A stretch of DNA of 64,000 nt from NCBI GenBank assembly GCA_036287865.1, contig CP126743.1:682001-746000 (forward strand), read 5' to 3'. Numbering within the stretch: position 1 is the first letter of the stretch; each line of letters begins with the position of its first letter. The translations under genes and the position numbers were made by a program. Shown one piece after another: positions 25,304-34,234 of the stretch. The notes under the pieces are model-generated. The model saw nothing but the letters and a program-made list of their open reading frames with translations, was not told the DNA's origin and searched no databases. The stretch comes from Fluviibacter phosphoraccumulans_A. Lineage in GTDB: Bacteria; Pseudomonadota; Gammaproteobacteria; Burkholderiales; Rhodocyclaceae.

Positions 25304-27039
25304 CTAGGTTGAGAGCGCGCTACTGCGATAGCACGCCTTCTTGATTGCTTCCACTTTAGCGCTGGTTTTTTCGGGGGGTATTTCGAGTTGTCGCATGGTT
25401 TCTTCGGCGATACCTAAACCGCTTTCAAAAACTTCTGGAATGACTTCAGTAGCGCCAAGATGCATGAAGCGATCACGGAAAGTGTCGTCTGGCGCTCGGA
25501 CAATAACCGGCACATCGGGGCGTGTTCGCCGGAGCGCAACCAGCATTCGTTCGACAGAACCTGGGTCGGGAAAACAAATCACAATAAGACGTGCCGTGCG
25601 CAAGCCTGCGGCAGAAAGCACCTCAGGTCGTTCTGCACGCCCGAAAATAATATGGCCGTATTCATGCATGGCCTGTTGCACGCGGTTGGCATTAATATCA
25701 ATAGCCACCCAGGGAAGGTTTTCGGCAGATAGAAACTCGGCAACAACGTGTCCGGTTCGACCAATCCCACAAATTAAAACGTGCTGATCGATTCAACAAG
25801 AGATGGCACATTTTGATGCGTATGCTGCTTTAAGGATGGTGTGTTTGCATCGGGTGCTGACTTAATATCAACATGTCTGGCAACCCTTGCGGCGGCACTA
25901 ATTAGAAATGGTGCAACAAACATGGATAGCAACATCACAGCCAGCGTTGATTGCATGATGTCGTTACTAATCAGTTTCTGATTAAAAGCCAGTGTTAACA
26001 GCACGATGCCAAATTCCCCGGCCATGGCCAGTTGAGCGGCGGTGCGAATGGCCACAGGCCAGGGGGCGTGAAAGATTCGGGCAATGCTCAGTGTTACTAA
26101 AGTCTTGCCTGCAATGAGCAATAAAAGGCCGACCGCGATAACCGGGATGTGTGAAAAAACGTAACCTACATCGAGCATCATGCCGATTGAAACAAAGAAA
26201 ATGCCGAGCAGCACATCACGGAATGGCCTTATATCGGCTTCAACCTCATGGCGATACAGGGTTTCCGAAACCAGAATTCCCCCGATAAACGCCCCCATCG
26301 CTTCTGACAGCCCGGCACTATTGGTCACAAATGACAGCGCGAAAACGAGCCAAAGTACGGTGAGCATAAAAAGCTCAGGTGAATGAAAGCGCGAGGTTAA
26401 TGCAAACAACCTGTTGACAAATTTGCGACCGATCCAGAACATGAGGACTAGGGTTGCGGTGCTTAACACCAGGCTTATCAAAAGCGCGCTATCCAGGTTG
26501 TCTTCATTGAGGATAACCAAGAGACTTGGCACGACCGCGAAGTCTTGAAAGAGCAATACGGCCATCGTGCGTTTGCCGTGCCGTGAATGGAGCTCGAAGT
26601 TTTCAGTAAGCAGTTTGGCCATAATCGCAGTTGAAGACATCGCGATAGCTAAGCCAACGGCAAGCCCTGCGCGCCAACCCTGGTCATAGCCTAGCCAGGT
26701 AATGAGCATGGTGCCCAAAGCAGTGAGCAGCATTTGAGAAGAACCAAGCGAAAAGACCTTCTGGCGCATCTGTAAAAGACGGGCAATGCTGAACTCGAGA
26801 CCGATGGAGAACATCAGAAATGCAATCCCAAACTCGGCAATTTCATTAATGTCGTTGTCACCCGGAATGAGATCAATGCCGGTAGCGCTGATCATTAGCC
26901 CAATCGAAAGATAGGCGAGCATCGAGGGAAGCTTAAAGATTCGCGTCAATAAAACACCGCAAACAGCCAGGGTCAGCAGTACAACAATGCTGGCTTCGGG
27001 TGAAATAGAGGCGAAATTTAAATAATTATCCCAAGACAT
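25304..27039 (-). pseudogene. KefB/KefC-type cation:proton antiporter, 1-nt frameshift between channel and RCK domain
   Basis: The first 421 codons encode a CPA2 antiporter with about 12 membrane segments, starting at the ATG at 27039; motifs include FLMFSIGLEFS and AMSSTAIMAKLL. The frame ends at 25774. In the next frame the sequence continues without a gap: DQHVLICGIGRTGHVVAEFL, then a TrkA-N/RCK nucleotide-binding domain down to 25304. The break is a single base near 25785-25795. Without it the protein would be about 577 residues. As given, the transporter loses its regulatory RCK domain. The role would be potassium efflux under electrophile stress, by family. Confidence 0.85.
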
Positions 27040-27067
27040 TTTTTAATTATAGGCGTCTTGGCCTAAT

Positions 27068-27098
27068 AAAAAAGCCAACCCTTATCGGATTGGCTTTT
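27068..27098 (-). terminator. terminator after the nitronate monooxygenase-like gene
   Basis: On the minus strand AAAAGCCAA and TTGGCTTTTTT pair across an 11-base loop and end in a T-run. It lies between the stop at 27143 and the Kef-type gene start at 27039. Confidence 0.75.
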
Positions 27099-27142
27099 GA
27101 TTTGCAGTAGGTGGCTGACAACGCGGCCTCAGCAAGTAACTT

Positions 27143-28393
27143 TTAAGCTTGAGACGGCAGTGCGATCTTCTGATCCGTGCTGAACTGGTAATCTTTGAAG
27201 ATATGTTCTGCACTTAATGTCTGATAGCTGCCATTTTCCAGGCGGTGCGTTGTGTCCTTCAATCGATAAGTAAACTGTCCGCAGGTCCAGCAATTCATAT
27301 TGCTCATATGCGTACACAGACAAGTCTTATCCATCACAGAGATGTTCTTGCTGTTCGGATGGTTGGCAATTTCACGGTTGTACGAGGTGATGTAGGCACA
27401 GTTGCCATTGCCATCAAGCAGGTACCCATAAGACTCACATCCGGGGCTGATCCCCGAGCCAATAGCGGGTGAGCTCTTCAACATGCGCATCGGGTAACCG
27501 GTTGGCGAAATGTTGTTGACCTCAATATCCTGCTCGCTCGCCTTAAAGTACTCTTGCTTGACCTTATTGGGTAGACCGCACTCATCGGCTACGGTGAAAC
27601 GCGTTGCTACCTGGACGGCAGCCGAACCGCTTTCCAGGAAAAATACGGCATCGCTGCCGGTAAAGATGCCGCCCGCAGCGACGACCGGGATATCCAGATG
27701 CTCGGCCTTCAGATACTGAACGATTTCGGCAATAATTGTTGCCAGATCATATTGCGCCCAGTCTGGACCAAAGCCGAGATGGCCACCCGCCAGCGGGCCT
27801 TCAACAACGATGTAATCGGGCCGGCGGTTAAGGCGCGCGTTTTTATGCAAAAAAATCTGGAGAGCGCGAACCGACGAAACAATGATGCCCAGCTTGGCAT
27901 CGCGGAAGCGCGAGTGATCTTCGATGAGTGAAAAAGACCCCAAGTGCAAACCTGCGCTCAAGGTAATGCCATCAATGCCAGCATCCAGCGCAGATGCTAT
28001 GCGCACCTGCAGCGTTTCGCGCGGCGCATTCATCGTGAGCTTTTCCATGCAGTTTACAAACACCATGCCATCGCCACGCTTGGCTTCCATGGTTGCTGCT
28101 ACATGCAGTTTGGTCGCTTCTGCCAATAGACCCAAATCAAACTTAACGGCAGATTTGTCGGAGTTGGGAATGTTCAGTTTGTAGAACTTAGTTTTGTCTT
28201 TAACAAATGTCGTGTTGAAACGCTTGTCACAGACGTCAGCAACCATGGCATCGGAAATATGGCCGATACCACCGAGTCGGGCCGCTTCCAGGGCGAGTGC
28301 TGCGGTGGAAATATCCACACCCATCCCACCAATGATGATTGGGACTATTTCCTTCTTTCCGAACATCAATCGAAAATCATCTACGCGTTTCAT
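27143..28393 (-). CDS. nitronate monooxygenase / PfaD-like flavin oxidoreductase
   Basis: This is a TIM-barrel FMN enzyme of the nitropropane-dioxygenase family. The 416-residue product starts at the ATG at 28393 (MKRVDDFRLMFGKKEIVPII); a TTG five codons upstream is rejected. The flavin/phosphate-binding blocks IIGGMGVDIS, EGPLAGGHLG and AAGGIFTGSDAVFFLESGS are present. The C-terminal 90 residues are cysteine-rich (DKTCLCTHMSNMNCWTCGQ), unlike the short nitronate monooxygenases, and may bind a metal or cluster. The substrate is unknown. It is followed by its own terminator. Confidence 0.8.
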   Translation of the reverse strand: MKRVDDFRLMFGKKEIVPIIIGGMGVDISTAALALEAARLGGIGHISDAMVADVCDKRFNTTFVKDKTKFYKLNIPNSDKSAVKFDLGLLAEATKLHVAATMEAKRGDGMVFVNCMEKLTMNAPRETLQVRIASALDAGIDGITLSAGLHLGSFSLIEDHSRFRDAKLGIIVSSVRALQIFLHKNARLNRRPDYIVVEGPLAGGHLGFGPDWAQYDLATIIAEIVQYLKAEHLDIPVVAAGGIFTGSDAVFFLESGSAAVQVATRFTVADECGLPNKVKQEYFKASEQDIEVNNISPTGYPMRMLKSSPAIGSGISPGCESYGYLLDGNGNCAYITSYNREIANHPNSKNISVMDKTCLCTHMSNMNCWTCGQFTYRLKDTTHRLENGSYQTLSAEHIFKDYQFSTDQKIALPSQA

Positions 28394-28473
28394 GGGGTCT
28401 CGGATCAAAAAATTGGTCTGCGCTGAATATACCTGTTGGCTGGCGTTGCAGGGGAAAATCTTCTTGTAACCCT

Positions 28474-29205
28474 TTATCCTAGTAGGGTTTCAGAAGTCGT
28501 ATTTTGCGCTCTGATCCATGTTTCCACACGGTCATTTAGGGCCTGGGCGCGCAGCCACGGCATGATCGGCTCGCCGATCACTACCCGAATCACCCCGGGT
28601 CCTTTGATTGACGCCCCTTTGGGCCAGACCGTACCGGCGTTATGCGCAACAGGGACTACTGGGGCATTACATTTGCTGGCCAGATAGGCGCCGCCAATCT
28701 GAAATGGCAGGCTTTCGCCAGGGTCAGCGCGGGTGCCCTCCGGGAATACAACCACCGTAATACCGGAATGAATGCGATCCAACCCCTGTTCGGTCACCTT
28801 TTTCAGTGCCTGTTTGGAAGATTCCCGGTCGATGGCAATCATCTTGACCGCTTTAAGACCCCACCCGAAAAACGGGATCTTGAGTAATTCTTCTTTTAAT
28901 ACAAAGACACAGGGAGAGAATAGCGTCTGCAGACCCACCGTTTCCCAGGCCGATTGATGATTAGAAATAACAATGCATGCTTCTTTGGGGATGTTTTCGA
29001 GCCCGACAACCTCAACGCGAATGCCCAGGATATAGCGCTCAAAGAAGGTAAAGCAACGGCGCCAGCACTTCACTAACCAGAACCGTGCCTTTAGAGGCAA
29101 TGCAAAACCAGCAAGGCCAAGAATCAGGCCAAAAGGAATCGTCACGAGCGCAACCGCAGCGTCAAAAACAACATTCCTAATTTTCTGAATAGCTTCAGGT
29201 TTCAT
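28474..29205 (-). CDS. 1-acyl-sn-glycerol-3-phosphate acyltransferase, second copy
   Basis: This is a PlsC-type membrane acyltransferase of 243 residues. A hydrophobic N-terminus (about 12-38) is followed by NHQSAWETV with His83 and the acidic partner at 88 (Glu instead of the commoner Asp), then PFFGWGLKAVKMIAIDR and FPEGTRADPGE. It resembles the copy at 1-603, which also has HQSAWE. It lies 81 bases upstream of the flavin oxidoreductase start and may share its transcript. The two copies could differ in acyl-chain preference; the sequence does not decide. Confidence 0.9.
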   Translation of the reverse strand: MKPEAIQKIRNVVFDAAVALVTIPFGLILGLAGFALPLKARFWLVKCWRRCFTFFERYILGIRVEVVGLENIPKEACIVISNHQSAWETVGLQTLFSPCVFVLKEELLKIPFFGWGLKAVKMIAIDRESSKQALKKVTEQGLDRIHSGITVVVFPEGTRADPGESLPFQIGGAYLASKCNAPVVPVAHNAGTVWPKGASIKGPGVIRVVIGEPIMPWLRAQALNDRVETWIRAQNTTSETLLG

Positions 29206-29320
29206 TGGTCACAATCGGCATAAGACATCCCGATTGTATTGTCATCTATATCCGGTGCCTGTGGGTGTTCTTCGATGCGCTAAAAGCAGATTCATTGACG
29301 CTCATCAAAGATTATCCGCC

Positions 29321-29956
29321 TCATTGCGGGCGAATCGATTGGGCAATGTCCGTGCTTAATCGATCAAAAGCCCGGCTTTGAGCTGCTACCAGGACATCGA
29401 ATCCGGAACCTGAAACGGCTTCGGTAATAACGGCACGACCTGTGTGGCTGGCAGGGGGTGTCGAGGATTCCGCAAGCGTTTTAACTGGCTTATGCTTTGC
29501 TGCGGCATGGGCGCTGCTCTTCGCGGCGTTAGATTTAATCGTCCACAGTGCATCAATAGTCACTGAATCCCCCAGTTTGCTGTCGATTTTTTGCACGTCG
29601 ATGAATACCTGATAGTCAAACTGGGCAAATGGACTTTGCGTGTAGCTCCAGACATTTGGTGTGCTCAAATCACGAGACAGGTCTGCGGCAACCACGCGCT
29701 CAATGTCTGACTTCAGGGAGCCGGCCCAACGCTGATATTCGTAGACAGTGACCTGGTTGTTCGTGTTCTTCACAACCAGTTGCGGTGTGTCTAGCAGAGT
29801 GGGCACCGTTACCGGGCCAACCATGATGCGGCTTTGATGCGTCATTGCAGACGTTGCCGTCACAGGAGCTGCGCTCAATGTGTAATAACTGGTTTTGGGC
29901 GAGCTGCAGGCGGTAACAACAGAAGCTACGGCGATTAGAACCAATAGACGCTTCAT
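29321..29956 (-). CDS. pqiC: PqiC-like outer-membrane lipoprotein
   Basis: PqiC is the lipoprotein partner of the PqiAB lipid-transport bridge. The 211-residue precursor has a lipoprotein signal with lipobox VTAC (Cys17) and the ABC-transport auxiliary motif YYTLSAAP. Residues 145-170 form a Lys/Ala/Ser-rich insert that is unusual. The ATG overlaps the pqiB stop by one base (TAATG), so the two are coupled. Lnt, encoded at 4282, would complete its acylation. The upstream pqiA genes are damaged, so the complex may not work. Confidence 0.88.
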   Translation of the reverse strand: MKRLLVLIAVASVVTACSSPKTSYYTLSAAPVTATSAMTHQSRIMVGPVTVPTLLDTPQLVVKNTNNQVTVYEYQRWAGSLKSDIERVVAADLSRDLSTPNVWSYTQSPFAQFDYQVFIDVQKIDSKLGDSVTIDALWTIKSNAAKSSAHAAAKHKPVKTLAESSTPPASHTGRAVITEAVSGSGFDVLVAAQSRAFDRLSTDIAQSIRPQ

Positions 29957-31533
29957 TACTTGGACTCCTCAGACGGCTTACCGAAGATAATCGATTGCGG
30001 TTGTTGATCAAGTGTATCCGCCAGTTTCTTCAACGAGCTGGCCGCTTTGGTTAGTTCACGAAGCGTATTGCGCAGATCCATTTGTAGCGGCGAGTTGTTA
30101 GACAACAAGGCATCAGCACTCTTGAGGGTTTTATTCAGGTCGGGCAGGGTCTGGGTATCCAGCTTCTTAACGATGCCCGCAACAGATTTTTCCATATCTT
30201 CGAAACTACCCGGAATCGAAGGCAACTGCATCGGCTTTTCTTTAGGGTTAAGCGTGTATTTAGGCGAGTCCGGAAAGAAATCCAAAGCGACATACTGCTG
30301 CCCTGTCAGAATGTTTCCGGTGCGTAGCTGTGCACGTAAGCCACGATCGACCATGCGCTGGTAACGCTGGAATCGCTCCTGATCGTTTTTGGGTGCAGGA
30401 TAGGGCTTGCCATCAGCCAGTGAGCGAATGCGTAGGCGATCTGGATAAAGGTTAATCACGACGGGTTGCACAATCGAAAAGTCTTTCGGGTCGACCAGGG
30501 CGCCAATACTTAATACCTCACCGATCGTTACACCACTGAAATCAACCGGGGCACCTACAGTGAGGCCTCTGACCGACTGCTTGAAATTAATCACGTAGCG
30601 CTCTATCCGATCATCTGGTTCTTTCATTGCGAGTTCACGCGTAGCGAAAAGCGGGAACACGGCGTCAGCAGGGGATTCGTCGGTACCCGCAGACTGATCC
30701 GCTCCGTCCCCAGTTTTCTCGTTAGCGTCAAAGCTCGGGGGAGGACCTTCAAAAGCAATGCCACCCGCCAATACCGAGATTAAGGACTCGGTTTGAACGT
30801 TAATGCCGGCTGCGCCTACAGACACATCAATACCGCTTGCATTCCAGAACCGGGTATTGCTTCTTACATATTTGTCGTAGGGTGCATGAACAAAGACATC
30901 GATCGATACGCCTTTGCCATCTTTATCGAGATCATAGGCTACTACTTCGCCAACCATCAGTCGACGGAAATAGACCGGCGTACCAATGTCATGAGAGCCT
31001 AGGTTGGGCGCATGTAGTTTGAATTTCCGGCCAGGCACGTCGTGTGTAAGAATGGGTGGCACTTCAAGTGCTACAAAGCTGTCCCGAGTTTCTTTAGAAA
31101 AGCCTAGATCCGCGGCAATATAAGATCCGCCAAACAGCGTACCAAGTCCAAAAACACCACTGGCGGTGATACGGGGTTTTACAATCCAGAAATGAGTGTC
31201 TTCCCTCAGGAAGTCTTCAGCTTTCCGATCCATCTGAATCGTTGCCACTACTTCTTTATGGTCTTCAGATAAATCAACCGTCTTTACGACGCCGATAATC
31301 ACATCCTTGTACTTCACATGCGTTTTGCCGGCCTCGAGCCCTTCTCCGGATTTAAACGATACGGTAATTGTCGGGCCGCGTTCCAGAAACACCTTAACGC
31401 CTAAGCCAATGCCAACAACCAGTGCCAGAATCGGAATAATCCAGATGAACCGTGATGACCAATTGCGCGGTTGCTTGGAGATGGGTTGGGGCAGATTGGC
31501 GAACCCTTCTTCGCGATTGGCATCAGACGGCAT
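29956..31533 (-). CDS. pqiB: PqiB, MCE-domain periplasmic tunnel protein
   Basis: PqiB forms a long hexameric tunnel that carries lipid between inner and outer membrane. The 525-residue protein starts at the ATG at 31533. It has one N-terminal membrane segment (FIWIIPILALVVGIGLGVKV), three successive MCE domains (beginning TITVSFKSGEGLEAG), and a long C-terminal helix. The overlapping starts and stops show it was translated with pqiA2 and pqiC. No lesions are visible in pqiB itself. Confidence 0.92.
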   Translation of the reverse strand: MPSDANREEGFANLPQPISKQPRNWSSRFIWIIPILALVVGIGLGVKVFLERGPTITVSFKSGEGLEAGKTHVKYKDVIIGVVKTVDLSEDHKEVVATIQMDRKAEDFLREDTHFWIVKPRITASGVFGLGTLFGGSYIAADLGFSKETRDSFVALEVPPILTHDVPGRKFKLHAPNLGSHDIGTPVYFRRLMVGEVVAYDLDKDGKGVSIDVFVHAPYDKYVRSNTRFWNASGIDVSVGAAGINVQTESLISVLAGGIAFEGPPPSFDANEKTGDGADQSAGTDESPADAVFPLFATRELAMKEPDDRIERYVINFKQSVRGLTVGAPVDFSGVTIGEVLSIGALVDPKDFSIVQPVVINLYPDRLRIRSLADGKPYPAPKNDQERFQRYQRMVDRGLRAQLRTGNILTGQQYVALDFFPDSPKYTLNPKEKPMQLPSIPGSFEDMEKSVAGIVKKLDTQTLPDLNKTLKSADALLSNNSPLQMDLRNTLRELTKAASSLKKLADTLDQQPQSIIFGKPSEESK

Positions 31534-32048
31534 GGTTTTCCTTGGGTGAATCTGGTGTTGCCTGTGTTTGATCGGTTGTTTCCCAAACCAGCCTTGGGTC
31601 AAAGCATTCTGCGGCAATCATGGTGAGCACCACCACAGCGCCGAAGGCAATGGCACCTGCGCCGACGTTAATAGACATCAGATTGCCGAATTGTACAAGC
31701 GCCGTCAGCATGGATGCCACGTATACTGGCAATAAACAGAATGGCACCTAGAACTTCAGAACCGGATTCCCATAAATAGATAACGCCGCCCATGATCGTG
31801 TCGTCTTCAGTGCCGCTAAGACCGCTAGATTTCATCACCGGTAACAGGTTAGCGGGAATGATCAATATATAAGAGGTGATCAGGAGCGCCCATGTGCGGT
31901 TGAGGCTGTCTGGCTTACGAAAGTGTAACGGCAAGCCGCAACGTCGGTAGCGCAGATCATGTTGCGTAGGAGAGGCTCGGTGCGCTAATCCGCAGCCGTC
32001 GCAGCCGACAACATGAGCCTCCGTTCCAGTTAGGGGGCGCACTGTCAT
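31523..32048 (-). pseudogene. pqiA: PqiA domain protein (second half), internal deletion
   Basis: The frame from the ATG at 32048 reads a zinc-ribbon CDGCGLAHR and the first two membrane helices of a PqiA domain (TWALLITSYILIIPANLLP) to ILFIASI. It then jumps at about 31711-31730 into another frame that carries only the last helix (TALVQFGNLMSINVGAG) and the conserved end AAECFDPRLVWE. About 60-70 residues, including the middle helices, are missing. The start overlaps the pqiA1 stop (ATGA). The gene cannot make a full membrane domain; only pqiB and pqiC remain intact downstream. Confidence 0.85.
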
Positions 32049-32640
32049 TGTAGTTTCTCGACCTGATCCCAGAAGGTCCGGGGGTCAAAGTTGGCGGCGG
32101 CAGTCAGCGCAAACATCAGACATACAAATGACCATAGAGCAATTTCAGGCAGTACGGTTGCCAGCGCGTTCAGTTTGCTGATGGTAATAATTAACCCAAG
32201 CATAAACACCTCAACCATGGCCCAGGGTTTTGATAAGTGCATCATCCTGAAAACCGCAGCCATTTTGGGCGGCACAAAACCCAACCGCAAAGACAGCAGC
32301 AAGTAGATTAAGGCGCCAATCTCTAAAGCCGGCATTAGAAAGGTGGTGGCAAAGACAAGTATGGCCACCAGCGTCATGTCGTCACAAAACAGGCTATGCA
32401 ACATACCCAGTAACGAGGTCGAACTCTCTAGTCCTTGTGATGTCAATCCAACGATCGGAAATGCATTGGAAATCACAAACAGAACCGCAGCGGTTAAAGC
32501 GAACACCAAACTACGTTGCAGGCCTTCTGGTTGGTAGCGATGTAACAGCGTAGGCAAATGGCCATGGCATTGGGATTGATGGCCTGCTCCCCCAGGAGCA
32601 AGTCGCATTCTTCGCAAACCAGCAAGGATTCTGAGACCAT
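32045..32640 (-). pseudogene. pqiA: PqiA domain protein (first half), about 10-nt deletion after the zinc ribbon
   Basis: From the ATG at 32640 the frame gives MVSESLLVCEECDLLLGEQ and ICLRCY, the first zinc ribbon. At about 32545-32550 it breaks. The next frame begins LHRYQPEGLQRSLVFAL and runs intact through four membrane helices to NFDPRTFWDQVEKLQ. The family motif C-L-R-C-G-x-x-L-H-R-Y shows that about 10 bases are lost between the second CxxC and LHRY, possibly by slippage between TGT repeats. As given, the membrane part lacks its start. Confidence 0.8.
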
Positions 32641-32696
32641 TGAGCCTTAATGCATTAAGTTTCTTATGGTCACACACTACCTGATTTTGCCTAATC

Positions 32697-33506
32697 CTAG
32701 AACCTGAAAGTTGCCGCGATAGCGGGGCCGCTCATATTGACGTAGGACGAGGCCTTGTCGTTGCTCATGCTGTAGTACAGATTGTTGTAGACAAGTGAAA
32801 TGTCTGCATAGCTAAAGGCATAACCAACCCCAAGTGCTTGTTGGGAGGTAAACTTGGCTGTCGAGCTGCCGCCCCCCGCGTCCACATAAAAAGGGATGTA
32901 AAAGTTTGAATTTACTAGTCGGTATCGCCCTTTGAATCCGCCAATAGCATCGGTAGAGCTGAGCTGTGAATACAGGGTTTTACCCTTTGTGTAATGTATC
33001 GGATTAATCGATAGGTCCAGTTGGGTTTTTGAATTCAAATTTAGGAAACGAGCGCCAGCCAGGACATCAACATACCAATTGGGGTCGGCATATGCTGTAT
33101 ATGTGCCTGCAGCTGTATAGATTCCCATCCAGGCATCAGTAGTCGAGCTCACCGTAATCGCATCATCTTTTAAATATGATTTAGAGCCAGAATTGCTTAG
33201 TTTGGCGAAAATGGCATTGCCCATAACGCCGAATCGGCCATAGTGAACCTCGCCATCGGCCATAAAGCCAACTGAAAGGTTACTTAGGACCTTGTTTGCA
33301 TTTAGATCGGTATGAACAGATTTGCCGTTAGCATAGTTAACATTGCCGCTAAGTCCAGCCATCCATAGATAGGGGGTGATTGAGAAGCGAAAGCCATCAG
33401 AGACTTCTGGAATTGGGGAGGTGCTCTCGGCGAAGCAAGAGGCAGCATGGATCGTTGCAATCGCTGTCAACGCATGGCAAATAAGATTTTGTGATCTGTT
33501 TTTCAT
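32697..33506 (-). CDS. outer-membrane beta-barrel protein, unknown role
   Basis: The 269-residue precursor has a signal peptide (MKNRSQNLICHALTAIATIH, cleavage near CFAES) and ends in Phe (AATFRF), as barrels recognised by BamA do. The body is rich in alternating aromatic and polar residues, for example FSITPYLWMAGLSGNVNY and YAFSYADISLVYNNLYY. I cannot place it in a named family. The ATG at 33506 lies 36 bases after the response-regulator stop, so it may be co-expressed with or controlled by that regulator. Confidence 0.75.
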   Translation of the reverse strand: MKNRSQNLICHALTAIATIHAASCFAESTSPIPEVSDGFRFSITPYLWMAGLSGNVNYANGKSVHTDLNANKVLSNLSVGFMADGEVHYGRFGVMGNAIFAKLSNSGSKSYLKDDAITVSSTTDAWMGIYTAAGTYTAYADPNWYVDVLAGARFLNLNSKTQLDLSINPIHYTKGKTLYSQLSSTDAIGGFKGRYRLVNSNFYIPFYVDAGGGSSTAKFTSQQALGVGYAFSYADISLVYNNLYYSMSNDKASSYVNMSGPAIAATFRF

Positions 33507-33541
33507 AGAATTAGTTTGATTTAATGAGTGAATTTCGTGAG

Positions 33542-34234
33542 CTAGTCCTTGCCAACAGTGACAGGCAGGTAAAGTTGATAACCCCAATTGCGAATTACTT
33601 TGATAGCAGGATCATTGATCCCAATTTCTCGGATTTTTTTGCGCAAACGTACAATAACAAGCTCAAGGGTCGCCAATGGATTGTCAGCAGATTTCTTCTC
33701 AAGGATTTCTATGAGCTGCCACTTTTCAAGTCGTCGATCGGGGGCTAAATTAAAAGCCGCAAGGAGCGTTGATTCGGTTGATGTAAGTCCTATAGACTTG
33801 CCGTATGGGCCTTGAAGTGACAGCTTCGACATGCTGAGTAATAAAGATTCAGTCGTGAAGCTACCTCTTAGGCGGCGACCAAGCGAATGTACTGCTGCAT
33901 TAAGCTCTGCGAGTGCAAAAGGCTTTGTCATATAAATGTCTGCGCCTTTGATATAGCCCTCTTGTTTCTGGCTGGAGTCTGCGCGAGCGGTGGAGATGAT
34001 AATGCCAATGTGAGGGTGGCTTTGGCGAATGCGGTGTGCCAGAGATAGGCCGTCTTCCCCTGGCAAATTGAGGTCTACAATAATCAGATCGACTAGCATC
34101 AGAGCGGCCTGTTCAGGCATTGATTCTGCGCAGTCTAGCCCGAGCACCTTATGCCCCTCACGCCGCAGCGCATCGACGGTAGCGTCTCTTAGTTCGTCGT
34201 TATCTTCTACAACAATGTTTAGTCGGGTATCCAT
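33542..34234 (-). CDS. OmpR-family response regulator
   Basis: The 230-residue protein has a receiver domain with Asp54 in IIVDLNLPGEDG and Lys104 in MTKPFA. A C-terminal winged-helix domain (ELVIVRLRKKIREIG to NWGYQLYLPV) diverges from PhoB-like regulators. The usual second acidic residue pair lies in VVEDND. It overlaps the partner sensor kinase by 16 bases. The signal and targets are unknown; the adjoining outer-membrane genes at 32697, 36234 and 37183 are the obvious candidates. Confidence 0.88.
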   Translation of the reverse strand: MDTRLNIVVEDNDELRDATVDALRREGHKVLGLDCAESMPEQAALMLVDLIIVDLNLPGEDGLSLAHRIRQSHPHIGIIISTARADSSQKQEGYIKGADIYMTKPFALAELNAAVHSLGRRLRGSFTTESLLLSMSKLSLQGPYGKSIGLTSTESTLLAAFNLAPDRRLEKWQLIEILEKKSADNPLATLELVIVRLRKKIREIGINDPAIKVIRNWGYQLYLPVTVGKD

